Shown in pieces: positions 45,242 to 56,353 of a stretch of DNA of 64,000 nucleotides (position 1 is the first letter of the stretch; each line of letters starts with the position of its first letter). Origin of the DNA: Costus lasius (lineage: Eukaryota; Streptophyta; Magnoliopsida; Zingiberales; Costaceae); contig CM050448.1 in the NCBI GenBank assembly GCA_027563935.2, forward strand, positions 67,899,843 to 67,963,842, written 5' to 3'. The notes below the pieces were generated by a model. It did not search any database and had not been told where the DNA came from. It saw only the letters and a program-made list of their open reading frames with translations. Made by a program: the position numbers and the translations under genes.

Positions 45242-47070
45242 AATGGTATCAGAGCCATGGTTAACGCATGTTTTATGATTGCTTAAGCCCTTTTGTGATC
45301 CTTGTTTGTGAATAACGCTTAGATCTTGATTACATGCGCAAATACATGTTAAGTTGTCATAATTGAAACTTGTATGTTTGTCTTGGCGCATGTATGTTGG
45401 CGCATTTTAATTGTTGTTGTTTTATCAAAACTATTATAACATGCGCGACTCACTAGATCTAAGGCCTTGCATTAAACCCTTAGACGGGTTATTAGGGTTG
45501 AAGTCACCCCCTAGGTTAGATCCAAAAGTCTAATCAGACCATCTGACAGCCTTGATGGGTTGACCAGGTAGCACCTGTGCGCAAGCACGTGGTGGCTACA
45601 GGTCGGCTGCAGACAGGCGTGTAGCGATGTCTGATTGAGACAACCTATGAACGCACATGAGTTAGGCCCGGGCTCACACCCGCTTGCCAGACCTCATTGT
45701 GGTTGTTCAGCCCTGGCGCATGCATGGTTGACCTTATGGTCGACTCAAGTCAGTTAGGACTTGGTGCATGTAAGGGCAGTGGATCTGACTAGGTTGGATG
45801 AGTGGATCCCTAGTAATGGACCGTTGTAAGGTTGTAGGGCATATAAGCAAAATAAAATTGATGCCCATGGGGTTTTTCGAAAATTTTATTTTAATGACTG
45901 GATCACATGATGATTGATGCCATGTGTTTGTCTATTTATTCTTATGTGGGCTGCCCATGTTAATTCTGTGCTGTGCTGGGGCCTGCGTGCCTGTATTAAT
46001 TTTGTAAATTAATTTTAGATTGTGATCTGCGAATCACATTGCTTTTAATTTATAAAATGTAATTGACCTGCGTGTCAATCTTGTCTAGATAGTTAAATTT
46101 GTAATTTAATTAGACAAGAGCACAGAGCACACTTGGCAGAGGCGCATGCAGCAGTGGCTAGACCAGGTGGGAGGTCCAGGGTTCGACTCTGGGACCAGGC
46201 GCGTTTACCTGGTGGGCGCACCTCAGCTGCAAATGGCGCTTGGGCCCTGGTTTGGGCCAGATGAGCAGCAAAAGCCCCATGAAGCAAAAGCAAGTGAAGA
46301 CTTAAGTTAGGTTAAGGTCTTACTTAGGCTATGGGCTTTTACCACATAATATCCATGCTTTCTTTTATTGCTTATATAAGTAGAACAGCATGTTTTAATT
46401 TATCTTCTGCTATCACCATAGGAATTGCATGATAGTGAGGAAGATAAAAGACCGTTAAAATCCAACGCTAAAATATCAAGCTCGTAAGCCTTCTGACGCG
46501 AAACCTCACTGTTCTGACTATCGTTGGAGCCGTGTTGTACCCACTCAGTGGGCACGTCCATCTATCTTCAGACGGTGCGGGATTACACCTGCGTGTTACA
46601 GAGTAGGGATTTATCCCTTCTCGTTGCTCAGCATAGCACGTGGTGGTCCAGGGAGTAGGTCGGGTCAGCTTGACCATGTAGGCTACATATGTGGCGCATA
46701 TGGTAGCACATGGGGGCAGCCATCTGTGGGGTCAGAGATTGTGTTGTACCAACTCAGTTGGCACAGTCTGCTGGACTGCCCAGATGAAGGGGAATCGCAC
46801 GGGTTGGCGATTGGCTGGGACAGCCTACCAGAGATTAGTGCTTGTACTCTCTGTGCATCTTATCTCGCCTGAGCGGGACGCGGAGACCAAGTATGAAATC
46901 TGGATCCCATCTCACTAAAAGAGTGTTTACTCTTTCGGACTGTTTAATGGATTTTTCAGTCAGATAAAATAGTGAGAAAAAGAATCTTTCTTAAGTCCTG
47001 ATTGATTCTTAACATTGATACTGACCTTGCTGTTCTTGCATTGTTGTAGATACCTGCAGCAACGAACACC
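45242..47070 (+). other. Copia E leader with primer-binding site
   Basis: The primer-binding site TGGTATCAGAGCCATGGTT starts at 45244, the longest match to initiator tRNA-Met in the window. The dimer-like palindrome is imperfect here (GTCTAATCAGAC, 45528-45539). The tRNA-like block is at 46153-46213 and the three hairpins at 46540-46552, 46749-46761 and 46863-46878. No gene is seen in this 1.8 kb. Confidence 0.78.
46153..46213 (+). repeat. tRNA/SINE-like block in leader of copia E
   Basis: B-box-like GGTTCGACTC at 46180-46189 and a weaker A-box-like TGGCTAGACCAGG at 46155-46167. It is homologous to 19129-19190 in C and absent from A and B. Confidence 0.5.
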
Positions 47071-50000
47071 ATGAACTTCAATGTGCGATCCCTACTGGAA
47101 AGGGAGAAGTTTGCTGGGCCGAACTTCTCTGACTGGTTTGGACACCTTAAGATTGTTCTTAAGGCAGAGAGGAAACTGTATGTCCTCGAGACGGCTATAC
47201 CGCCTCAGCCCGCTCCGAACGCCGCAAGGGCGGTTCGGGAAGCCTATGAAAAGCACGTCAATGATAGCATTGATGTCGCTTGCCTGATGTTAGCGTCTAT
47301 GACGCCACCGCTGCAGCGTCAGCATGAGGATATGTCGGCTATAGAGATTATAGCGAACCTCAAGATGCTGTATGCTGCACAGGCGAGGACAGAACGCTAT
47401 AATTTGACAAAGCTGTTCTTTCAGAGCAAACTGGCTGAAGGGAGCCCAATGGGAGCTCACGTGCTCAAGATGATTGGGCACAAGGAGGCTCTAGAGAAAC
47501 TGGGGCATACCATCAATCAGGAGCTTGCTGTAGATATTATTCTGCAGTCTCTCCCGCCCTCTTTCGATGCGTTCATTATTAATTTTAATATGAACAAAAT
47601 CGATTGTACTCCGGCAGAGCTGCTGAATATGCTCCTCACTACTGAGGAGACTCTGAAGGGAAAGCCTTCGACCTCTGTCTTAATGGTTCCTTCCAGGAAC
47701 AAGAAGAAGGGGAAGAAGGGCAAAGCCCCTGTCAAGAGCTACAGCAAGGCTCTGAAGCAGAAGGTGAAGCGGTCCAAGGAATACAGGTGTTTCCACTGTG
47801 GCCAGCTGGGTCACTGGAAAAAGGACTGTAAAGCGCTCCAAGGAGATAAGAGGGGAAGCTTCGCTTCTGGCTCAGGTATTTATGTGACTGAGGTCATGTT
47901 TTCTTCTTCTATATCATGGGTGTTGGACACTGCATGTGGAGTTCACATTTGTTCAAATGTGCAGGAACTCAAGAGAAGAAGACAGGTGGGACAGCATGAG
48001 GTGGACCTACGCGTTGGAAACGGGGCACGGGTTGCTGCTGTTGCTGTAGGAGACTATTTCATTTCTTTACCATCTGGAATTGTATTGGAACTAGACAATT
48101 GTTATTTTGTTCCCAGTATTACTAAAAATATTATCTCCATTCCTGCTCTTGTCAGGAAGGGATTTTCCTTTGAATGCAACATTTCAAAGTGTGTTTTATC
48201 TTTTGATAATATTGTTTATGCAACTGGTTCAATTAACAATGGGTTATACATGTTGGACATGGAATGTTCTATACAAAATATTGATAATAAGAAAGCCAAG
48301 TATGCTGATGACAGCAGCTTGCTATGGCATAGTCGTTTAGGCCATATTAACGAGAAACGCATTAAGCGGTTGCATGATCATGGACTGCTGGGATCATTCT
48401 CCTATAAGGAGATTGATACATGCAAAGCTTGTTTGATGGGTAAAATGACGAAGTCACCTTTTCCTCACAAAGGTCAAAGGGCTTCAGGTTTACTTGACCT
48501 TATACACAGTGATGTGTGTGGGCCATTTAGTAAACATGCCAGAGGTGGCTATCAGTACTTCATTACCTTTACTGATGATTTCAGTAGATATGGGTATGTC
48601 TATTTAATGAGACATAAAAGTGAATCTTTTGACAAGTTCAAAGAGTTCAAGAATGAAGTACAAAATCAGCTAGGCCGAAATATCAAGGCACTTCGCTCAG
48701 ATCGAGGTGGAGAATACCTAAGTCATGCGTTTACTGACTATTTAAAGGAGTGTGGGATTATCTCACAGCTCACTCCGCCAGGAACACCGCAATGGAATGG
48801 TGTGTCCGAGAGGAGAAATAGAACGTTACTTGATATGGTTCGTTCTATGATGAGTCAGGCTACTCTATCTTACTCCTTTTGGGGTTTTGCACTGGAAACA
48901 GCTGCAAAAGTACTAAACCGAGTGCCATCCAAGGCCGTTTCAAAAACGCCATATGAATTATGGTATGGGAAACAGCCGAGCTTGACATTTATCAGGATCT
49001 GGGGCTGCGAGGCTTATGTCAAAAAGCTCGCCTCTGGGAAACTAGAGAGCAGATCTGACAAATGCATCTTTGTCGGTTACCCTAAGGAAACTAAGGGTTA
49101 TTATTTCTACGATCCCAAAGAGAACAAGGTTTTTGTTGCTCGGACGGCCATATTTCTTGAGAAGGAGTTTCTTCTGCAAGAGGCCAGTGGGAGAGAAATA
49201 AAGCTGGATGAGAATCCAGAGGAAGGACAAAGTGATCAAGCAGAGTTGGATGAGCCTGAGCCGGTAGAACAGGTTATTGAACAACCTGAGGCTCAGATAT
49301 CACGGGAACCGCGAAGATCGGGAAGGATCCGTCGACAGCCTGAGCGCTATGACGGAGTCTACATCATTGTTAATGATGAACCCCTCACTTATGCGGATGC
49401 GGTCAGTGGACCGGAGTCAGCGAGATGGCTTGAAGCTATGCGCGCCGAGATGGACTCCATGTCAGATAACCAAGTTTGGGATTTGGTTGATCCGCCTCCG
49501 GGAGTAATCCTTATAGGCTGTAAATGGATCTTCAAGAAGAAGATTGACATGGATGGTAACGTAGTTACTTATAAAGGCAGGCTTGTTGCGAAAGGTTTCA
49601 AACAAATCTACGGGATAGATTATGATGAAACTTTCTCACCTGTAGCCATGTTTAAGTCTATTCGGAATCTTTTCGCGATAGCTGCATATTATGATTATGA
49701 GATCTGGCAAATGGATGTGAAAACAGCTTTCCTTAATGGAAATCTGGATGAGGATGTGTACATGACACAACCTGAGGGTTTCACTGATCCATCAGATCTT
49801 CATAAGATATGCAAGTTAAAGAAGTCTATTTATGGACTTAAGCAAGCATCAAGAAGCTGGAACATTCGTTTTGATGAATCAGTCACTGAATTTGGTTTCA
49901 TCAAGAACGAGGATGACCCGTGTGTATATAAGAGGTTTAGTGGGAGCGTGATTACTTTCCTAGTCCTCTACGTCGATGATATCTTGATCATTGGAAATGA

Positions 50001-50952
50001 CATTCCTGAAATGCATGCAGTTAAGGCATGGTTAAGGAAATGTTTCCAGATGAAAGATTTAGGAGAAGCAGCCTATATATTAGGTGTGAAGATCTACAGG
50101 GATAGATCTAAGAGGCTTCTCGGGCTGTGCCAGAGTACTTACATCGATAAAGTCCTGGAGAGATTTCATTTAGGGAATTCTAAACGAGGATATCTTCCAG
50201 TCAGACATGGTCTGAATCTTTCGAAGAGTCAGTGTCCACAAACACAGACTGAGAAAGATGAAATGGACAATACGCCTTATGCTTCGGCTATTGGTTCCAT
50301 TATGTATGCGATGTTGTGTACTCGCCCAGACGTCGCTTACGGGTTAAGCGTGACCAGTCGGTTCCAAAGTAATCCAGGTCAGGCACACTGGATTGCAGTC
50401 AAGAATATCTTAAAATATCTTCGGAGGACCAAAGATATGTTCTTGATATATGGTGGTCAGGAAGAACTCAGTATTGAAGGATATACTGATGCTTCGTTCC
50501 AGTCTGACCAGGATGATTTCCGATCGCAATCAGGCTATGTTTTTAGCTTGAATGGAGGAGCAGTGGTGTGGAAGAGTTTCAAACAGTCAACTGTTGCTGA
50601 TTCCACAACAGAAGCCGAGTATGTTGCAGCCTCGGAAGCATCCAAGGAGGCAGTGTGGATTCGTAAGTTCGTGAGAGAACTTGGTGTTGTTCCTTCGAGT
50701 GCAGATCCTTTGGTTATCTTCTGTGATAACACTGGAGCAATCGCACAAGTAAAGGAACCACGGTCGCACCAGAAGTCCAAGCACATACAGAGACGGTTTC
50801 ACTTGATCAGGGAGATCATAGATCGTGGCGAGATCAAAATCTGCAAGGTTCATACAGATGACAATCTGGCAGACCCGCTTACCAAGCCTCTGGCGCAGCA
50901 GAAGCATGAGAAGCACTGTAATAACATGGGTTTGAGATTTCTCAACCATTAG
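47071..50952 (+). CDS. gag-pol: Copia E Gag-Pol polyprotein, intact
   Basis: 1293 aa in one frame. Gag occupies about residues 1-210, then a Lys-rich linker and a zinc knuckle (C240, C243, H248, C253). The protease LDTACG has its Asp at 286. The integrase zinc finger is H420, H425, C451, C454, and the DDE core is D481, D544, E580 with exact 35-residue spacing. Reverse transcriptase follows with YVDD at 967-970. RNase H has D1140, E1183 and D1219, and the protein ends RFLNH. The order integrase before RT defines Ty1/copia. Motifs such as QLTPPGTPQWNGVSERRNR and ADPLTKPLAQ place it near Angela/BARE. The start ATG follows AACACC; a spliced transcript could begin ten codons earlier in the LTR. 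No stop or frameshift is visible, so this copy could supply protein to the defective relatives A, B and C. Confidence 0.96.
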   Translation: MNFNVRSLLEREKFAGPNFSDWFGHLKIVLKAERKLYVLETAIPPQPAPNAARAVREAYEKHVNDSIDVACLMLASMTPPLQRQHEDMSAIEIIANLKMLYAAQARTERYNLTKLFFQSKLAEGSPMGAHVLKMIGHKEALEKLGHTINQELAVDIILQSLPPSFDAFIINFNMNKIDCTPAELLNMLLTTEETLKGKPSTSVLMVPSRNKKKGKKGKAPVKSYSKALKQKVKRSKEYRCFHCGQLGHWKKDCKALQGDKRGSFASGSGIYVTEVMFSSSISWVLDTACGVHICSNVQELKRRRQVGQHEVDLRVGNGARVAAVAVGDYFISLPSGIVLELDNCYFVPSITKNIISIPALVRKGFSFECNISKCVLSFDNIVYATGSINNGLYMLDMECSIQNIDNKKAKYADDSSLLWHSRLGHINEKRIKRLHDHGLLGSFSYKEIDTCKACLMGKMTKSPFPHKGQRASGLLDLIHSDVCGPFSKHARGGYQYFITFTDDFSRYGYVYLMRHKSESFDKFKEFKNEVQNQLGRNIKALRSDRGGEYLSHAFTDYLKECGIISQLTPPGTPQWNGVSERRNRTLLDMVRSMMSQATLSYSFWGFALETAAKVLNRVPSKAVSKTPYELWYGKQPSLTFIRIWGCEAYVKKLASGKLESRSDKCIFVGYPKETKGYYFYDPKENKVFVARTAIFLEKEFLLQEASGREIKLDENPEEGQSDQAELDEPEPVEQVIEQPEAQISREPRRSGRIRRQPERYDGVYIIVNDEPLTYADAVSGPESARWLEAMRAEMDSMSDNQVWDLVDPPPGVILIGCKWIFKKKIDMDGNVVTYKGRLVAKGFKQIYGIDYDETFSPVAMFKSIRNLFAIAAYYDYEIWQMDVKTAFLNGNLDEDVYMTQPEGFTDPSDLHKICKLKKSIYGLKQASRSWNIRFDESVTEFGFIKNEDDPCVYKRFSGSVITFLVLYVDDILIIGNDIPEMHAVKAWLRKCFQMKDLGEAAYILGVKIYRDRSKRLLGLCQSTYIDKVLERFHLGNSKRGYLPVRHGLNLSKSQCPQTQTEKDEMDNTPYASAIGSIMYAMLCTRPDVAYGLSVTSRFQSNPGQAHWIAVKNILKYLRRTKDMFLIYGGQEELSIEGYTDASFQSDQDDFRSQSGYVFSLNGGAVVWKSFKQSTVADSTTEAEYVAASEASKEAVWIRKFVRELGVVPSSADPLVIFCDNTGAIAQVKEPRSHQKSKHIQRRFHLIREIIDRGEIKICKVHTDDNLADPLTKPLAQQKHEKHCNNMGLRFLNH

Positions 50953-50972
50953 ATTAAGTGCAAGTGGGAGAT
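50953..50972 (+). other. Copia E polypurine tract region
   Basis: ATTAAGTGCAAGTGGGAGAT directly before the 3' LTR, the same as in A, B and C. Confidence 0.8.
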
Positions 50973-52655
50973 TATTGGGGTATGCCCTTAAGGCTAATGT
51001 TTGAGGCCTTGGGTTTGTATCAGTATCATGTAATAAACTGTTATGTTTATAAAGGCATGGTTATTATTCAGTTAGCTACATTCTCTGCTGCAATATATGT
51101 TCTTCTGAATAATGTCTCAAAGCTGTTCAGCTAGGCTGACAGGCAATAAAGTCCTTAGTCGATATATCTTGGTGAACATGAGACAGCCTTGATATGGTTA
51201 AGACTAATATGTGTTCTAATCTTATAGGATGCTTCGAGCATGGAATAAGATGTAGACTCATGGGTACATTGGATGTACTGGACAGACCCTACTAGGATAT
51301 TCAATTGTTTGTCACAATGTGAATAATCCTTGAATGTAACAAGTGGCACATTTCCTCTGACTTGAGATCACTTGTGTTTTCTAAATGATGATTGTCATTG
51401 TTTTGAGGTAGTTCAATATCATTTGAAACATAATGATTATAGACTATCTTGGATGATGAGCTTGAGTCAGGTTAGGGCACTAGTGATAGACATAGGATTG
51501 CCGTCTCCTTGTTTAAGGAGTGTGATGTTCTAAAGGGGCCCCCTGGATGAGATGATTGAGAAAGTGTATGGCCATACCCAGGTGACTATGTTCATCTGAT
51601 CTAATCATGCTCATCATATTGGAGTTACAAGCTTGACACGCTTGTCCAATAAGCACATCCAGTGGCAAAGGAAATATGTATGCTTTGTGAGTTGATTCAC
51701 ACTTGTGTTGTTTTTGGGTGTAGTCTTGGAAGACTCTTTCCTTTATATTGGGAGACAGTGATGTGTTGCTAGATACCCCTCACTGATCGTGATGACGTGA
51801 GTTATCGTTACCGACATTTAAAGGAAACCCTCAGGGTCGCACAATTTGATGATATGGCTTACTTAAGTCAGATCGTGTGGACTGAATTGTTTGAGTTCAG
51901 TTTAAAGGGATTTAATCTCTGATTGTGAGTGAGATCTGGTCTGATCATGTTTGATTGTTTAGGGCTTCAGATCGCTAAGCTTCGATCGAGAGATTGGATG
52001 CTAGATTGGTCAGATCAGGAGCATCAAGAGATTGACGGTTAGATCAAGAACCTGAGTGTTTGTTATGGTCTGGACTGAATGCTTGGCTTATTTGGTTATT
52101 GAACCGAACCAAAGTGAACCGGCTCATGAATGAGCGCATGGTTCAAGGGTGAAGAGAAGTTTGCGCTTGGGGTAAACCCATGGTCGCATGAGTGCATGAA
52201 CGTGGGAGTGTTTCTATTTTTAGAAACCATGACTCCTAAACGTGACATCGCCTCACGTTACTCCTCTCTCACGCCTATTGTCGCTCCTTCCTCTCGTCGC
52301 TTGCTGATTCGAGAGTGCATGTGGTGTTGACGAAAGGAGAAGGAAGTTTTTCGCCAAGCCAAGAAGATCTCATCCCTTCCATACGAGAAGGATACTTGGA
52401 CGATCCTTGCTAGCACAAGGGACGACAAGAAGAAGCTATACCTCATCTTGTGTGCGACAATTTGGAGGAGACCTCTCTTGTTCTCTAGCTTCCAAGACGC
52501 CATCTAGAAATGGCTATGGTATGGTTCTATCACTACTATACAATCGGTTTTGTTAATCATAATACCATGCAAGATCTAGAAACCCCCTTTCCGTTGCTTT
52601 CATTCTTCATATGCGCCTATGATTTAGGGTTTCGCCCCCTCATGGGAACCTTTCA
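50973..52655 (+). repeat. Copia E 3' LTR
   Basis: 1683 bp. It starts TATTGGGG instead of TGTTGGGG, so the terminal TG is damaged on this side. The hairpin copy is at 52210-52227. It ends TTTCA, followed by the TSD TGTAG. Confidence 0.95.
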
Positions 52656-52660
52656 TGTAG

Positions 52661-54661
52661 AACAATGGCTGTGAACAATGGCAGATGGTCACTGCGATCT
52701 ACCCTGGAAAGGGATAAGTTGGTTGGATCCAACTTAAAGGATTGGTATATGAACTTGAGAATTGTGCTCAAGCTCGAGAGGAAGCTATATGTCCTTGAGA
52801 AGCAAATTCCTGAACCACTTCCATGCTTGGCCTCAGCGGCTGAGAAGGATGCTTATGATAAGCATCAAGCTGATACTTCGGAGATTGCACAATTGATGCT
52901 AACCAACATGTCGCCCGAGCTTAGAGGGCAATATGAATCTAAGAGTGCCTCTGAAATTATTTCTAATCTAAGGCAGCTCTTTGATGCATTGGTTGAGCTC
53001 AACCCTCCCAAAGTAAACATTCAGTGCGTTGAGCCCAAAGGCTTAACTAATACATTGAAAACAAAGATGTAAAGAGTTAGGAATAATAAGTGCTACTCAT
53101 GTGGAGGACCACCTCACATGATAAAGGACATAGTACGACTTCAGAATGAGAAGAAGAGAGGCAAGGCTTCGTCTTCATGCTCAGGTATCTATGTTACAGA
53201 AGTCAATCTTTCTACTTCTATGTCATGGGTATTGGATACCACATGTGGAGCTCATATTTGTACAAATATGCAGGGGCTCAAGAAAAGTAGATCAGTGCGG
53301 CTTGGAGAGATTGACCTACGCGTTGGAAACGGGACACAGGTTGCTGCTGTTGATGTAGGCATTTTGACTCTCTCCTTGCCTTTTGGACTTCAATTAAAAC
53401 TAGACAATTGCTTTTGTGTACCTTCGCTAACAAAGAACATTGAATCCATTCCTTGCTTGGCAAGGAAAGGATTTAAATTTGAAATAAATAAGAACTCCTG
53501 TTCTTTTTCATTTGCAAATATGTTCTATGGGTAGGGTACTTTATGCAATGGTTTGTATATCTTGGATATGGAAAGTTCTGTTTGTAACATAAGCAATAAA
53601 AGGACCAAACTGAGTGGTTCAGTTGGTGCTTTCCTATGGCACTGTCGATTAGCCCGTATAAACAAGAATCGCATCCAACAACTCCATGCAAATGGATTGT
53701 TAGATTCAAGTTCCTTGGAGGAATTTGATACTTGTGAACCCTGTTTATTAGGGAAAATGACAAAGGCGCCCTTCACCAAGATTGGTGAGAGGGCAGAAGG
53801 TTTATTAGATCTCATACATACTGATGTGTGTGGACCCTTCAATAAACAAGCTAGAGGAGGGTACAACTACTTCATTACCTTCACTGATGACTTCAGTAGG
53901 TATGGTTATGTCTACTTAATGAGACATAAATCTGAATCCTTTGAGAAATTCAAGGAGTTCAAGAATGAAGTAGAGAACCAGCTTGGAAGATCCATTAAAG
54001 CTCTTCGATCAGATCGAGGTGGAGAATACCTGAGCGGAGAGTTCTTTGACTATCTGAGAGAGTGTGGGATCATATCCCAACTCACTCCTCCTGGAACACC
54101 TCAATGGAATGGTGTGTCTGAAAGGAGAAATCGAACTTTATTGGATATGGTTCGATCCATGATGAGTCATGCAACTCTACCTTCATCATTCTGGGGGCAT
54201 GCACTAGAAACAGCTTCTCTAATACTGAATAATGTTCCATCTAAGAGTGTCTCCAAAATACCATACGAGGTGTGGAGTGGAAGACGCCCTAATCTCACGT
54301 TTATCAGGATCTGGGGATGTGAGGCTTATGTCAAACGTCAGGATTCTAGCAAGCTAGAACCTAGATCTGATAAGTGTGTGTTTGTGGGGTATCCTAAGGA
54401 AACTAAAGGATACTACTTCTATGTCCCAACCGAGAACAAAGTTTTTGTTGCTCGGGGTGCTGTCTTTCTAGAGAAAGAATTTCTTATGAAAGAAGTTAGT
54501 GGGAGGAAGTTTGACTTGGATGAGGTCCAAGTGAAAGCACAAGACAAAGAGATGGAATCTGAGCCACCTACACCGGTTGCTAGGCAACCTGAGGCTCAGA
54601 CATAGGTCCCGCATAGGTCTGGGAGAATTCATCGTGCACCTGAAAGGTATGGGTCGCTACC
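52661..54661 (+). pseudogene. Copia F gag-pol, decayed (Gag to integrase)
   Basis: One frame starting at ATG 52665 (MAVNNGRWSLRSTLERDK) carries three stops: TAA 53070-53072, TAG 53532-53534 and TAG 54603-54605. Gag loses its homology after LRQLFDA, and most of the central Gag region (roughly 130 residues relative to E) is missing. The zinc knuckle CYSCGGPPHMIKDI has lost its last Cys. The protease motif is LDTTCG. From 53553 to 54602 there are 350 clean codons: the integrase zinc finger (with LARI for LGHI), the DDE core (HTDVCGPF, RSDRGGEYLS, NGVSERRNR) and the post-core region. It ends in the linker (ERYGSLP) where copia G begins. The protein is clearly diverged from A-E, so F is an older, separate family. 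Confidence 0.93.
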
Positions 54662-56353
54662 TATTGGGGTATGCCCTTAAGGCTAATGTTTGAGGCCTTG
54701 GGATCTTTCAGTATCATGTATAAACTCTTATGTTTATAAAGGCAATGGTTGTTATTCAGTTTGTTACATTGTCTGCTGCAATAAGTGTACTTCTGAATAA
54801 TGTCTCAAAGCTGTTCAGCTAGGCTGACATGCTCTGTGTCCTTGGTCGAGATATCTTGGTAAACATGAGACAGCCTTGATATGATTGAGACTAATATGTA
54901 TTCTAATCTTATAGGATGCTTCGAGCATAGAATAAGATGTAGACTCATGGGTACATTGGATGTACTGGACAGACCCTACTAGGATATTCAATTGCTTGTC
55001 ACAATGTGAATAATCCTTGTTTGCAACAAGTGGCACATGTCCTCTGACTTGAGATCACTTGTGTTTCTAAATGATGATTGTCATTGTTTTGAGGTAGTTT
55101 AATATCATTTGAAACATAATGGTTATAGACTATCTTGGATAATGATCATGAGTCAGGTTAGGACACTAGTGATAGATATAGGATTGCCGTCTCCTTGTTT
55201 AAGGAGTATGATGTTCTAAAGGGGCCCCCCTGAATGAGATGATTGAGAAAGTGTATGGCCATACCCAGGTGACTATGTTCATCTGATCTAATCATGCTCA
55301 TCATATTGGAGTTACAGGCTTGACATGCTTGTCCAATAAGAACATCCAGGGGCAAAGGAAACATGTATGCCTAGTGAAGTGGATTCACACTTGTGCTATG
55401 GTTTGAGAGTAGTCTTGGAAGACTCTTTCCTTTATATCGGGAGACAGTGATGTGTTGCTAGATACCCCTCACTGATCATGATAACGTAAGTTATCGTTAC
55501 CGACATTTAAAGGAAACCCTCAGGGTCGCACAATTTGATGATATGGCTTACTTAAGTCAGATCGTGTGGACTGAATTGTTTGGGTTCAGTTTAAAGGAGT
55601 TTAAACTCTGATTGTAAGTGAGATCTGGTCTGATCATGTTTGATTGATTAGGGCTTGAGATCGGTAAGCTTCGATCGAGAGAGTTGATGCTAGATCGGTG
55701 AGATCATGAGCATCAAGAGATGTACGGTTAGATCTAGAACCTTATGGTTTACTATGGTCTAGACCAAATGGCTTGGGCTGATTTGATTTGGTTTTTTGGA
55801 CCAAAGTCTATTGGATCGATTGAGCTTGAACCGGTTCACATGTGTGAACGCTTGGTTCAATGCTTAAGCGTTTTGGTCGGTTTTGAGAGCATTACTTCAT
55901 GTCATTCCATTTTTGGAAAGTCATCAAGGCGACTTTGCAAAAACGCCAAAACGCCTCAATGCTTCGCTCTTCTTGTGTGACCGCTTGCACTCTCGGGTGG
56001 AGAAGAGTTGGTTGACGACAAGAAGAAGGATTGGGCCGAGCAAAGATATCTCGATCATCTCCTTCATATGACAAGACCCCTTGAAGCTTTTGCTAGCACA
56101 AAGGTGTGAAGGGAGTAGCCATTGTCTTCTTGTGTGCGCGCCATTTGGAGGAGATCAACTTTGTTCTCTTCTTCCAAGCCGCCTCCTTCATCATGGCTAT
56201 GGTAAAGGATCTTAACTTGATCTTTGAAATAATTTCAAAGTTGATCATATATATATGTTCATGCAATCGATCTAGTTGAAACCCTAGAAATATTTCATGC
56301 GCCCCCTATTTAGGGTTTCACCCCCTTGCGCTCCCCCTTGAAGGGGACTTTCA
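54662..56353 (+). repeat. Copia G 5' LTR
   Basis: 1692 bp, starting TATTGGGGTATGCCC (TG changed to TA) and ending GGGGACTTTCA, followed by a primer-binding site. It is inserted in F pol after CTACC, the presumed left TSD; no matching right copy is found. GATAACGTAAGTTATC at 55480-55495 is a perfect hairpin; another is at 55905-55918. The mini-exon ATGGCTATG is followed by GTAAAG near 56194-56202. Confidence 0.92.

Larger units (their letters stand above)
43559..52655 (+). mobile_element. Copia element E (Angela-like), coding-intact
   Basis: Complete 9097-bp copia with perfect TSDs TGTAG (43554-43558 and 52656-52660), inserted just before the gag start of F. The LTRs 43559-45241 and 50973-52655 are both 1683 bp with about six differences by eye, including the second base of the 3' LTR (TG to TA). 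The gag-pol frame is uninterrupted. E and C are the closest pair in the window, sharing the tRNA-like leader block. Confidence 0.96.
40190..54661 (+). mobile_element. Copia element F, oldest and outermost element, interrupted by Z, E and G
   Basis: A diverged Angela-related copia. Visible parts: most of its 5' LTR (40190-41926), the leader (41927-43558), then copia E, then gag-pol from 52661 to 54661, where copia G begins. Its 5' LTR start lies beyond the left edge because Z inserted there. Its RT, RNase H and 3' LTR are not in the window; they are either deleted or separated by the rearranged block to the right. Its LTR resembles element H at the right edge. Confidence 0.85.
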
